NCBI GenBank assembly: GCA_003132825.1
Contig: PKYX01000110.1
Coordinates: 1-5,829 of the forward strand
Length of the DNA: 5,829 nucleotides
Direction: 5' to 3'
From: Acidobacteriaceae bacterium
GTDB taxonomy: Bacteria; Acidobacteriota; Terriglobia; Terriglobales; Acidobacteriaceae
Shown: piece by piece, positions 1 to 4,775 of the stretch
How the letters are laid out: each line of letters begins with the position of its first letter
Position numbering within the stretch: position 1 is the stretch's first letter
Translations under genes and position numbers: made by a program
The notes under the pieces: model-generated
The model's database searches: none
Told to the model about the DNA's origin: nothing
The model's input: only the letters and a program-made list of their open reading frames with translations

Positions 1-564
1 CTAGCGGACCGGGCCCAGGAAAAAGCCGAGACCTTTTCGGGCGGCATGCAGCGGCGGCTGGAACTGGCCAAGGGTCTGCTGCACCGTCCTTCGGTCTTGC
101 TGCTCGATGAGCCGACCACCGGGCTTGATCCCGGAGCCCGCCGCGACTTATGGCAATATCTCGGAATTCTCCGCGACCAGGAACAGGTCACGGTGATTGT
201 GACCACTCATCTGATGGAGGAAGCCGAGCGCTGCGACCGGCTGGCCATCCTGAGCGCAGGGAAACTAGTGGCACTCGGCACTCCGGCAGAGCTCAAGCAG
301 GAAATCGGCGGCGACGTGATTCTGCTAGATACGCCGAACGCAGACTCGCTCGCCGCGCGCATGCGCGAGCGCTTCCATGTGGATGCTCAAGTGCTCGAAG
401 GGCAGATTCGCCTGGAGCGAACCAACGGCCATCGCTTCATGACTGATCTGGTAGAGAGTTTTCCCAGCGAGATTGATGCCATCTCGATCAGCAAGCCATC
501 GCTGGAGGATGTCTTCATCCGCCGCACCGGACACAAATTCTGGACCGAAGGCAGCCAACCGTAG
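1..564 (+). CDS. ABC transporter ATP-binding protein, DrrA/CcmA-like (5' partial)
   Basis: This is the C-terminal part of an ABC ATPase that powers an ABC-2 type exporter at the cytoplasmic face of the membrane. The reading frame is open from base 1, so the methionine at base 46 is internal and the true start lies outside the window. In the 187 visible codons I see the ABC signature FSGGMQRRLELAKGL (from codon 12), Walker B plus D-loop VLLLDEPTTGLDP (DE at codons 36-37) and the H-loop histidine in VTTHLMEEAERCDRLAIL (codon 70). The Walker A and Q-loop are off the edge. After the nucleotide-binding domain there are about 95 residues of the C-terminal extension typical of DrrA/CcmA-type exporters, ending in SLEDVFIRRTGH. 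The permease for this ATPase is almost certainly the ABC-2 gene starting at 876. The substrate cannot be told from sequence; drug, lipid, haem or cytochrome-oxidase assembly roles occur in this family. Confidence 0.95.
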   Translation, partial: LADRAQEKAETFSGGMQRRLELAKGLLHRPSVLLLDEPTTGLDPGARRDLWQYLGILRDQEQVTVIVTTHLMEEAERCDRLAILSAGKLVALGTPAELKQEIGGDVILLDTPNADSLAARMRERFHVDAQVLEGQIRLERTNGHRFMTDLVESFPSEIDAISISKPSLEDVFIRRTGHKFWTEGSQP

Positions 565-664
565 TGCCGGCGCTACGGCAAGGGCACCAAACAGGTAAGG
601 ACGGCCGCCTTCGGCTGTCGGCCCGGGCAAAGCCCGGCAGCTTTCGGATCACTGGACCGAACCC
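565..664. repeat. Palindrome-rich intergenic spacer (REP-like or attenuator-like)
   Basis: This 100-nt spacer lies between the ATPase stop and the small membrane protein. It contains several inverted repeats. The clearest is CCGGGC-AAA-GCCCGG at 623-637, a 6-bp GC stem with a 3-nt loop. A second is GGCCG (603-607) pairing with CGGCC (619-623) across an 11-nt loop; it shares base 623 with the first, so the two compete. A third is the imperfect palindrome TAGTGCCGGCGCTA, which begins at the stop codon at 562. No run of T follows on the plus strand, so this is not a normal intrinsic terminator. It could be a dispersed palindromic repeat, or an RNA element that sets the ATPase:permease ratio inside the operon. 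I cannot choose between these from one copy. Confidence 0.45.
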
Positions 665-874
665 ATGACGTTGCTCTCTATCCTGCTGGGCATTATTCCG
701 CTGCTCGGAATCGCCTGGACACTCAGGAACGGAACCATCACCACCGTGGATGGTCTGTTCATGAGCTTGATCCTGCTGACGCTTTCGGGCATTCTTTTTC
801 TGAACGCCTTCCTGGATATCCGCAAGCGTCTGCGGTCCAAATCCCAAGCGCCAGCGGCGCGGAAAACGAGCTGA
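665..874 (+). CDS. Small two-helix membrane protein between ABC ATPase and permease
   Basis: This 69-residue protein has two clear hydrophobic segments, about residues 3-20 and 29-50. They are joined by a short polar turn (LRNGTITTVDG) and followed by a strongly basic tail (RKRLRSKSQ, then RK), which predicts a cytoplasmic C-terminus. I do not recognise a named family. I consider it real because it is co-directional with the ATPase and permease, ends one base before the permease start (TGA then C then GTG), and has the expected third-position GC bias. It is therefore likely translationally coupled to the permease and may be an accessory subunit of the exporter. The ATG is the best start in frame, but there is no strong Shine-Dalgarno sequence upstream. 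Function is unknown. Confidence 0.72.
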   Translation: MTLLSILLGIIPLLGIAWTLRNGTITTVDGLFMSLILLTLSGILFLNAFLDIRKRLRSKSQAPAARKTS

Positions 875-875
875 C

Positions 876-1700
876 GTGGCAACCCCAAGCACAACCCTGC
901 CGTCGATCGTGCCGGTTTCCAATGGAGTCGTCCTTCCTGCCTTTACCCTGTGGTGGCGGGAAGTGGTTCGTTTTTATCGCCAGCGAGCGCGGGTGGTGGG
1001 CGTGATCGCTTCCCCCCTCCTGTTCTGGGTGGTCATCGGATCCGGCTTCGGTACCTCGTTCCGCTCGGGCGACGCCGCAGGCCAACGGCATTACCTGGAT
1101 TATTTTTATCCCGGCGCCTTGATTATGATCGTGCTCTTTACTTCGATTTTCACCATGATGTCGGTGATTGAGGACCGCAAGGAGGGATTCCTGCTCTCCG
1201 TGCTGGTTGCTCCCGTGCCTCGCTCTGCGATTGTGTTGGGAAAGGTTTTGGGCGGGACCACGCTGGCCGCAATCCAGGGCATGATTTTCTTGGCCTTTGC
1301 GCCCTTGCTGGGGGTGCACATTGATCCCCTCGGCTTCCTATTGATTGCGCTGACGATTTTTCTGACTTCATTCTCCCTCACCGCGCTCGGATTCGCCATC
1401 GCCTGGCCCATGGACTCGAGCCAAGCTTTTCACGCCATCATCAACTTGTTCCTGATTCCTCTTTGGCTGCTGTCGGGCGCACTATTTCCGCTTTCGGGCG
1501 CCTCCGGCTGGCTGCAGTTTGTCATGAAGATCAATCCCCTGACCTACGGTGTGGAGGCGCTGCGCGATCTGCTCTATCCGGCCGCCCCGCAAGTGTTTTC
1601 GCTGCCGGAATCGATGGCGACGCTGACGCTATTCACCCTGTTTATGTTCGGGCTGTGCTTCGTGATGGTAAATCGGCGGACGACCAAACCAGGCGCATGA
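876..1700 (+). CDS. ABC-2 type transporter permease
   Basis: This is the integral membrane subunit of the exporter whose ATPase begins the window. The 274 residues are the normal size for DrrB/NodJ/YadH-like ABC-2 permeases. There is a soluble N-terminus with an amphipathic stretch (WWREVVRFYRQRARV, about residues 26-40). About six membrane segments follow, near 40-57, 78-96, 120-146, 152-176, 187-206 and 248-266. Family hallmarks are visible: the cytoplasmic segment EDRKEGFLLSVLVAPVPRS (99-117) after the second helix, and LSGALFPLSG (199-208) followed by INPLTYGVEALRDLL (219-233). The start is a GTG one base after the upstream stop, with a weak purine-rich GGAAAACGAG before it, so coupling to the small protein upstream is likely. 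Two copies of the permease would be needed for a complete transporter, presumably as a homodimer. The substrate is unknown. Confidence 0.93.
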   Translation: MATPSTTLPSIVPVSNGVVLPAFTLWWREVVRFYRQRARVVGVIASPLLFWVVIGSGFGTSFRSGDAAGQRHYLDYFYPGALIMIVLFTSIFTMMSVIEDRKEGFLLSVLVAPVPRSAIVLGKVLGGTTLAAIQGMIFLAFAPLLGVHIDPLGFLLIALTIFLTSFSLTALGFAIAWPMDSSQAFHAIINLFLIPLWLLSGALFPLSGASGWLQFVMKINPLTYGVEALRDLLYPAAPQVFSLPESMATLTLFTLFMFGLCFVMVNRRTTKPGA

Positions 1701-1803
1701 CCAGAGTCTTCGGCTAAGAAAGCCGTTGCACCGCCGACCGGAGGGCCACAGAGATCGGCAGCCGCTCTTGATTTTCGCAGCGGCGCGGTGGCGAAATGAT
1801 GCC
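1701..1803. other. Leader stretch with two hairpins after the permease
   Basis: Eleven bases after the permease stop there is a short hairpin, CGGCT-AAGAA-AGCCG (1711-1725), followed only by TTG and so a poor terminator. A second inverted repeat, GCCGCT (1761-1766) with AGCGGC (1779-1784), has a 12-nt loop containing TTGATTTT. No promoter boxes with good spacing are evident. These may be mRNA structures between operon genes. No gene is visible in this part. Confidence 0.3.
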
Positions 1804-2073
1804 ATGACCATCGTACGGCTCAAAATCGATGTCTCGGGCACGGTAGGCGACGAAGCTTGGCGAGAAATCCGCCAGTACGATGAAATCCAGAGCGCCGACT
1901 TCGGCCCCCAGTTCGGTAGCGGCGGACGCTGCAATCATGCCCCCGGCGCCCCCCACAACAAGGGCGAGTGGATCGGTGCCGAAATCCGCCTGCAGACTCC
2001 GCTCCTCGCCCAGTACGCCGTTTCCCACTACCTGGAGCAGGACCGGGTGATGGATGCCGACGTGGTCGACTAA
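1804..2073 (+). CDS. Hypothetical small protein (weakly supported)
   Basis: This ORF of 89 residues starts MTIVRLKIDVSG and ends DRVMDADVVD. I recognise no family, membrane segment or signal peptide. In favour: my hand count of GC by codon position is about 69%, 43% and 79% for positions 1, 2 and 3, the profile expected of a real gene in this GC range. It also lies in the same direction as its neighbours and fills most of an otherwise empty 420-nt gap. Against: no convincing ribosome binding site precedes the ATG, and the exactly antiphase minus-strand frame is also open from 2160 to 1714 and reads as a more hydrophobic, glycine/alanine-rich sequence. An upstream TTG at 1726 in the same frame would add 26 arginine-rich residues and looks less likely. 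It may be a small operon member, a decayed gene, or noncoding. Confidence 0.33.
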   Translation: MTIVRLKIDVSGTVGDEAWREIRQYDEIQSADFGPQFGSGGRCNHAPGAPHNKGEWIGAEIRLQTPLLAQYAVSHYLEQDRVMDADVVD

Positions 2074-2120
2074 AGTTTCCCCTGTGTTCGGGATGTCCAC
2101 TGTGGTCAAATAACTCCGCC

Positions 2121-2984
2121 ATGTCCGCTGATCCGATTTCGCTACCGAATGTGACCCCACGCGAGCCTCGCGCGCGCATGTCCGCTCGCAACCGCATTCT
2201 GTTCCTGGTGACCGCCTGGCTCATCCTGTTGATGCCGGGTTTGTTCTGGTGGAACACGTGGTTCGGGCGACGGCTTTCCGACCAGCAGATCACGGAATAT
2301 CTGCAGGACGACAAAAAGCCGCGCCACATCCAGCATGTGCTGGTGCAGATCGGCGAACGCATCATGCGGCACGACGCCGCAGTGGCCCGCTGGTATCCGG
2401 ACGTGGTGCGTCTGGCGTCCTACCCGGTCGACGAAGTCCGCAACACCGACGCCTGGGTCATGGGTCAAGACACCTCGGGTCCGGGCTTCCACCAAGCGCT
2501 GCTGCAAATGCTCAACGACCCCTCACTCACCGTGCGGGGAAATGCGGCGTTGTCTTTGGTGCGCTTCGGCGACGATTCGGGGCGCCCGCAGATCGTCGCC
2601 CTGCTGCAGCCGGCCGAGGTAACGGCCCCGCAATCCGGCACCGTGCTCGACACCAGCGCCCGGGGAACATTCATCCATCAAGGCGGCATCATCGCCAAGC
2701 TACAGACCGGCCGCCAGACCATCGAAATTCGCTCGCCCATCAGCGGGCGCTTGCGCACGCTAATGGCCGAGAGCGGCCAAGGCATGGTCGCGGGTGCTGA
2801 CCTCGCAACGGTTGAACCCGACACCGAACAAGTTTGGGAAGCACTGCGCGGACTCTACCTGGTCGGCCGGCCCGACGATCTGCCGGCTATCGTCGCCTAC
2901 GAGCGCGAGCTGCCGAATATTCCGGACCAAGTTCGCCAGCAAGCGCTGCTGACCGAGCAGGCGATTCGCGAGCGCGCGCAGTAG
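2121..2984 (+). CDS. Membrane-anchored HEAT-repeat protein with lipoyl/biotinyl-like (barrel-sandwich) domain
   Basis: Predicted 287-residue protein. Residues 1-25 are polar, and one strong hydrophobic segment follows at about 26-48 (ILFLVTAWLILLMPGLFWW). Then come helical sequence and a HEAT-like pair around 121-163, with the motif LLQMLNDPSLTVRGNAALSL. Residues about 166-233 resemble a biotinyl/lipoyl-attachment fold: VTAPQSGTV at the start, EIRSPISGRL after the hairpin, and GADLATVEP at the end. Aligned by eye, the lysine that carries the cofactor in true lipoyl or biotin domains is Arg198 here (TGRQT), so it is probably not modified. This resembles the adaptor fold of membrane-fusion proteins. 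Residues 235-287 are again helical. I chose the ATG at 2121, but the ATG at 2178, 19 codons on, is also possible; neither has a strong Shine-Dalgarno. The position after ABC export genes suggests a transporter accessory or assembly scaffold, which is inference. Confidence 0.85.
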   Translation: MSADPISLPNVTPREPRARMSARNRILFLVTAWLILLMPGLFWWNTWFGRRLSDQQITEYLQDDKKPRHIQHVLVQIGERIMRHDAAVARWYPDVVRLASYPVDEVRNTDAWVMGQDTSGPGFHQALLQMLNDPSLTVRGNAALSLVRFGDDSGRPQIVALLQPAEVTAPQSGTVLDTSARGTFIHQGGIIAKLQTGRQTIEIRSPISGRLRTLMAESGQGMVAGADLATVEPDTEQVWEALRGLYLVGRPDDLPAIVAYERELPNIPDQVRQQALLTEQAIRERAQ

Positions 2985-3003
2985 CGGATGCCTCGCAGTG
3001 GCT

Positions 3004-3031
3004 GAAAATCCCGGCCGGAGCGCCGGCAGGG
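3004..3031 (-). terminator. Possible intrinsic terminator, minus strand (weak)
   Basis: A hairpin lies at 3010-3031: CCC, one mismatch, GCCGG, loop AGCG, CCGGC, one mismatch, GGG. That makes eight GC pairs. On the minus strand it is followed by GATTTTCAG, a short T run; on the plus strand no T run follows. It lies 20 nt after the stop of the HEAT/lipoyl-like gene and 119 nt past the ferredoxin stop, so it could act as a back-up terminator for the leftward operon or protect the plus-strand mRNA end. Confidence 0.35.
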
Positions 3032-3082
3032 ACCGTGGAATCAATCGGGACGGGACAGAGTTGGTTTTTCCGGAGGGGCCAT

Positions 3083-3113
3083 GAGAAGTAAAATGCGCAC
3101 CCAGGGCGCGCAT
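3083..3113 (-). terminator. Rho-independent terminator candidate for the leftward ferredoxin/pot transcript
   Basis: The inverted repeat ATGCGC (3093-3098) and GCGCAT (3108-3113) encloses a 9-nt loop, and a G-T wobble can extend the stem to seven pairs. Read on the minus strand, the stem is followed at once by TTTTACTTCT, a U-rich tail. It starts 37 nt past the ferredoxin stop, the expected place for a terminator of that transcript. The stem is short, so strength is uncertain. Confidence 0.5.
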
Positions 3114-3149
3114 AGTGAAAGTTGAGGGTTGAGAACCGAGGGCTGAAGG
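3114..3149. repeat. Low-complexity TTGAGGG-type tract
   Basis: Between the terminator hairpin and the ferredoxin stop there is a degenerate repeat built from GTTGAGGGTTGAG followed by GAGGGCTGAAGG, a drifting unit of about 6-7 nt. It codes for nothing evident. It could be a remnant of a short tandem repeat expanded by replication slippage. Confidence 0.35.
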
Positions 3150-3467
3150 CTAAATCGGCATCACGCCGACTTCTTTCTCGACCTCGGTGGTCTCGACCAT
3201 GACGATCGCATCCCACGGGCAGCCGTCCAGGAAGCAGCCGTCGGGGCCCTTGCTGATACATTTCTTGCAGCCGATGCAGAGAATGGGGTCCACCTGAATG
3301 CGGCCGAAGGGCGGATGATCCTCATCCGGCACCCAGAACATGCAGTCTTCGACCGGGCAATATTCCACGCAGGCAGGTGAGCCGGCGCAGCCCGTGCAGC
3401 ACTCGGTGATCACCGCCAACTCCTTTGGCTTCTTCTTGCGCGCGGTCGAGTTTCTGCAAACCGGCAA
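3150..3467 (-). CDS. 4Fe-4S ferredoxin (two cluster motifs), start region altered
   Basis: This is a small cytoplasmic electron carrier with two 4Fe-4S binding motifs. In the 105-residue reading the first motif is C24-x2-C27-x5-C33-x3-C37-P, and the second is C64-x2-C67-x2-C70 followed by C78 and C83-P. Both depart from the plain C-x2-C-x2-C-x3-C-P spacing by short insertions. Additional cysteines are C4, C23 and C42. Conserved-looking stretches include KELAVITECCTGC, VPDEDHPPFGRI, and GCPWDAIVM. The only start upstream of the cysteines is a TTG at 3467, inside the preceding permease reading frame, with a weak AGAAG before it. Residues 1-10 (PVCRNSTAR) are just the permease DNA read in another frame, so the native start has probably been lost at the junction at 3427-3438; the family-like part begins at about KKKPKELAV. 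The redox partner is unknown. Its physical link to the pot genes may be an accident of the rearrangement. Confidence 0.88.
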   Translation of the reverse strand: MPVCRNSTARKKKPKELAVITECCTGCAGSPACVEYCPVEDCMFWVPDEDHPPFGRIQVDPILCIGCKKCISKGPDGCFLDGCPWDAIVMVETTEVEKEVGVMPI

Positions 3468-3942
3468 ATACTTCTGTGGTGGCCACCGAAATCAGCGCCG
3501 TGCCATGGCCGAGGACAATCGTCAGCAGGCCCAACTTTAGATCGGCCTCGCGGAACAGCATGAGCAGCGAAAGTCCGGTGATGATGCCGGGCAAGATGAG
3601 CGGCAAAAGCACCAGTCGGCGGAATAGAGCCTTTCCTGGGAAATGAGCGCGATCCAAAGCCAGGGCGGCGGGAATGCCGAAAAGCAGCGCGATTGCCATG
3701 GCTGCAAAAGCCACGAGCAGGCTATTCCCCACAGAAGTCCAAATCGCGTCGTCCGCAAACAGCACTCGGTACCAGTCGAGCGTCAGGTTGCGGGGGGGGA
3801 ATCCGCCAACGCCTGCTCCGTTGAACGAGTAAACCATGAGCGTGACGATGGGCAGATAGAGAAACGCAAAGACCGCGAACGCATGCCAGGGCAGCCAACC
3901 GGGGCCACGGGCTCGGCTGCCAGGATTCATTGGAAGCTCCAT
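3322..3942 (-). CDS. potC: PotC-like ABC transporter permease, 3'-truncated (probable pseudogene)
   Basis: This is the second inner-membrane permease of the Pot-type importer. Residues 1-172 match the PotC pattern: helix about 20-40 (FAFLYLPIVTLMVYSFN), the loop LTLDWYRVLF, then helices near 72-97, 108-131 and 134-158 with LPGIITGLSLLMLF. The sequence reaches LQKLDRAQEEA, the entrance to the EAA loop that docks on the ATPase. After that it becomes an arginine-rich tail (GVGGDHRVLHGLRRL onward, 34 residues) that is only the ferredoxin gene read out of frame. The rest of the EAA motif and the last two helices are absent. PotC proteins are usually about 260-280 residues, so roughly 90-100 are missing and the product should not work. 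The start at 3942 has GGAGAAG upstream; Met5 (3930) makes an ATGA overlap with the potB stop and is an alternative. Either way translation is coupled to potB. Confidence 0.85.
   Translation of the reverse strand: MELPMNPGSRARGPGWLPWHAFAVFAFLYLPIVTLMVYSFNGAGVGGFPPRNLTLDWYRVLFADDAIWTSVGNSLLVAFAAMAIALLFGIPAALALDRAHFPGKALFRRLVLLPLILPGIITGLSLLMLFREADLKLGLLTIVLGHGTALISVATTEVFAGLQKLDRAQEEAKGVGGDHRVLHGLRRLTCLRGILPGRRLHVLGAG
3427..3438 (-). other. Rearrangement junction: potC fused out of frame to ferredoxin gene
   Basis: On the minus strand the tract CAAGAAGAAGCC reads as Q-E-E-A in the potC frame, and its last eleven bases fit the K-K-K-P of the ferredoxin frame. Upstream of it the permease frame is family-like; downstream of it the ferredoxin frame is family-like. 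This is the signature of a deletion or join between two short identical tracts. Whether it happened in the cell or in assembly cannot be told from the sequence. Confidence 0.7.
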
Positions 3943-4775
3943 TTCTTCTCCAGATTCTCCGAAAGGAAGAGCAGACCGACGACCAGGGCCAGCATGCAGA
4001 ATGAAATAGCCGCCCCGAGCGGCCAGTTGTAGGCCGCGCCAAACAGGCTCACTACAATGTTCGAGATCATGATGCCGCTCGGGCCGCCCAGCAGCAGGGG
4101 AGCAAGAAAGTCTCCCAGGCTCAGCACAAAAGCGAAGGTAGCCCCGGCCAAAATTCCGGGAATGGAAAGGGGAAAAATCACCCGCCAGAAGGTTTGCCAG
4201 GGAGAGGCTCCGAGGTCATGCGAGGCTTCGACCAGATTGCGCGGGATATGCTCGAGTGAGGCGTAGATGGGAAGTATGGCGAATGGCGTGTAGATGTGCG
4301 TGAGTGTCAGCACCACCGCGAATGGGCTGTAGAGCAGAAACTCCAGCGGATGTTTGGCCAGGTGCAGGTACTGCAGCAAGGTGTTGAGGACCCCGTCGGT
4401 GCCGAGAATCGTCTTCCACGCGTAGGCACGGACCAGGTAACTGACCCATAAAGGAATGATGACCAGTTGATAGAACAAATCCTTTCGCCTGCCCGCGTGG
4501 AACGAGAGGTAATAAGCGAGAGGATAGCCGAGCAGCAGGGAGAAGATCGTAACCCGGGCTGCGATCCCCATGGAGCGAAACAACGTTTCGAGATAGACGT
4601 TCACCCGCAGCAGTTCGCGATAGTTGTCCAGGGTCCAGGCATGGACGATATTTTGCGACGGCGATACTGACCAGAAGCTGTAACCGAAGAGCAGGGCGTA
4701 GGGAATGACCAGGAAGGCAGAGACCCAGAGCAAAGGGGGCAGGGTGACGGCGGCTCGGTAGGCGCGTGAGAACAT
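3927..4775 (-). CDS. potB: PotB-like ABC transporter permease (spermidine/putrescine type)
   Basis: This is an intact inner-membrane permease of a Pot-type importer. Its 282 residues are the usual size. Hydrophobic segments lie near 10-34, 66-92, 101-117, 148-172, 204-232 and 252-272. The EAA loop is clear at residues 183-206, EASHDLGASPWQTFWRVIFP, with the conserved glycine at 189; this is the contact to PotA. Family-typical stretches include LPPLLWVSAFLVIPY at the N-terminus and LSLGDFLAPLLLGG (218-231). The ATG shares its A with the potA stop (TGATG), and the gene overlaps potC by 16 nt, so potA, potB and potC are one translationally coupled operon. Polyamine is the default substrate for this family, but close relatives carry other small organic cations or iron, and no binding protein is visible to decide. 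Confidence 0.93.
   Translation of the reverse strand: MFSRAYRAAVTLPPLLWVSAFLVIPYALLFGYSFWSVSPSQNIVHAWTLDNYRELLRVNVYLETLFRSMGIAARVTIFSLLLGYPLAYYLSFHAGRRKDLFYQLVIIPLWVSYLVRAYAWKTILGTDGVLNTLLQYLHLAKHPLEFLLYSPFAVVLTLTHIYTPFAILPIYASLEHIPRNLVEASHDLGASPWQTFWRVIFPLSIPGILAGATFAFVLSLGDFLAPLLLGGPSGIMISNIVVSLFGAAYNWPLGAAISFCMLALVVGLLFLSENLEKKWSFQ

Noticed and set aside
759..1319. Long minus-strand ORF opposite the small protein and permease
   Set aside because: It is rich in His, Arg, Gln and Gly, as expected for the antisense of a membrane-protein gene, and it conflicts with a clear ABC-2 permease.
1711..1725. Hairpin just after the permease stop as an intrinsic terminator
   Set aside because: The stem is only 5 bp and no T run follows.
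1968..2120. N-terminal extension of the HEAT/lipoyl-like protein to an upstream start
   Set aside because: The extra 51 residues are rich in Pro, Arg, Gly and Cys and look like an out-of-frame translation; the membrane anchor and domain order are complete from 2121.
1714..2160. Minus-strand ORF of 148 codons across the gap after the permease
   Set aside because: It is exactly antiphase to the plus ORF, its GC would peak at codon position 1 rather than 3, it starts inside the HEAT/lipoyl-like gene and opposes the direction of the surrounding operon. It remains the main alternative to the plus ORF.
3081..3125. 14-codon ORF on the plus strand after a GGAGGGG tract
   Set aside because: The purine tract is only two bases from the ATG, the peptide has no recognisable property, and the hairpin there fits a minus-strand terminator better.
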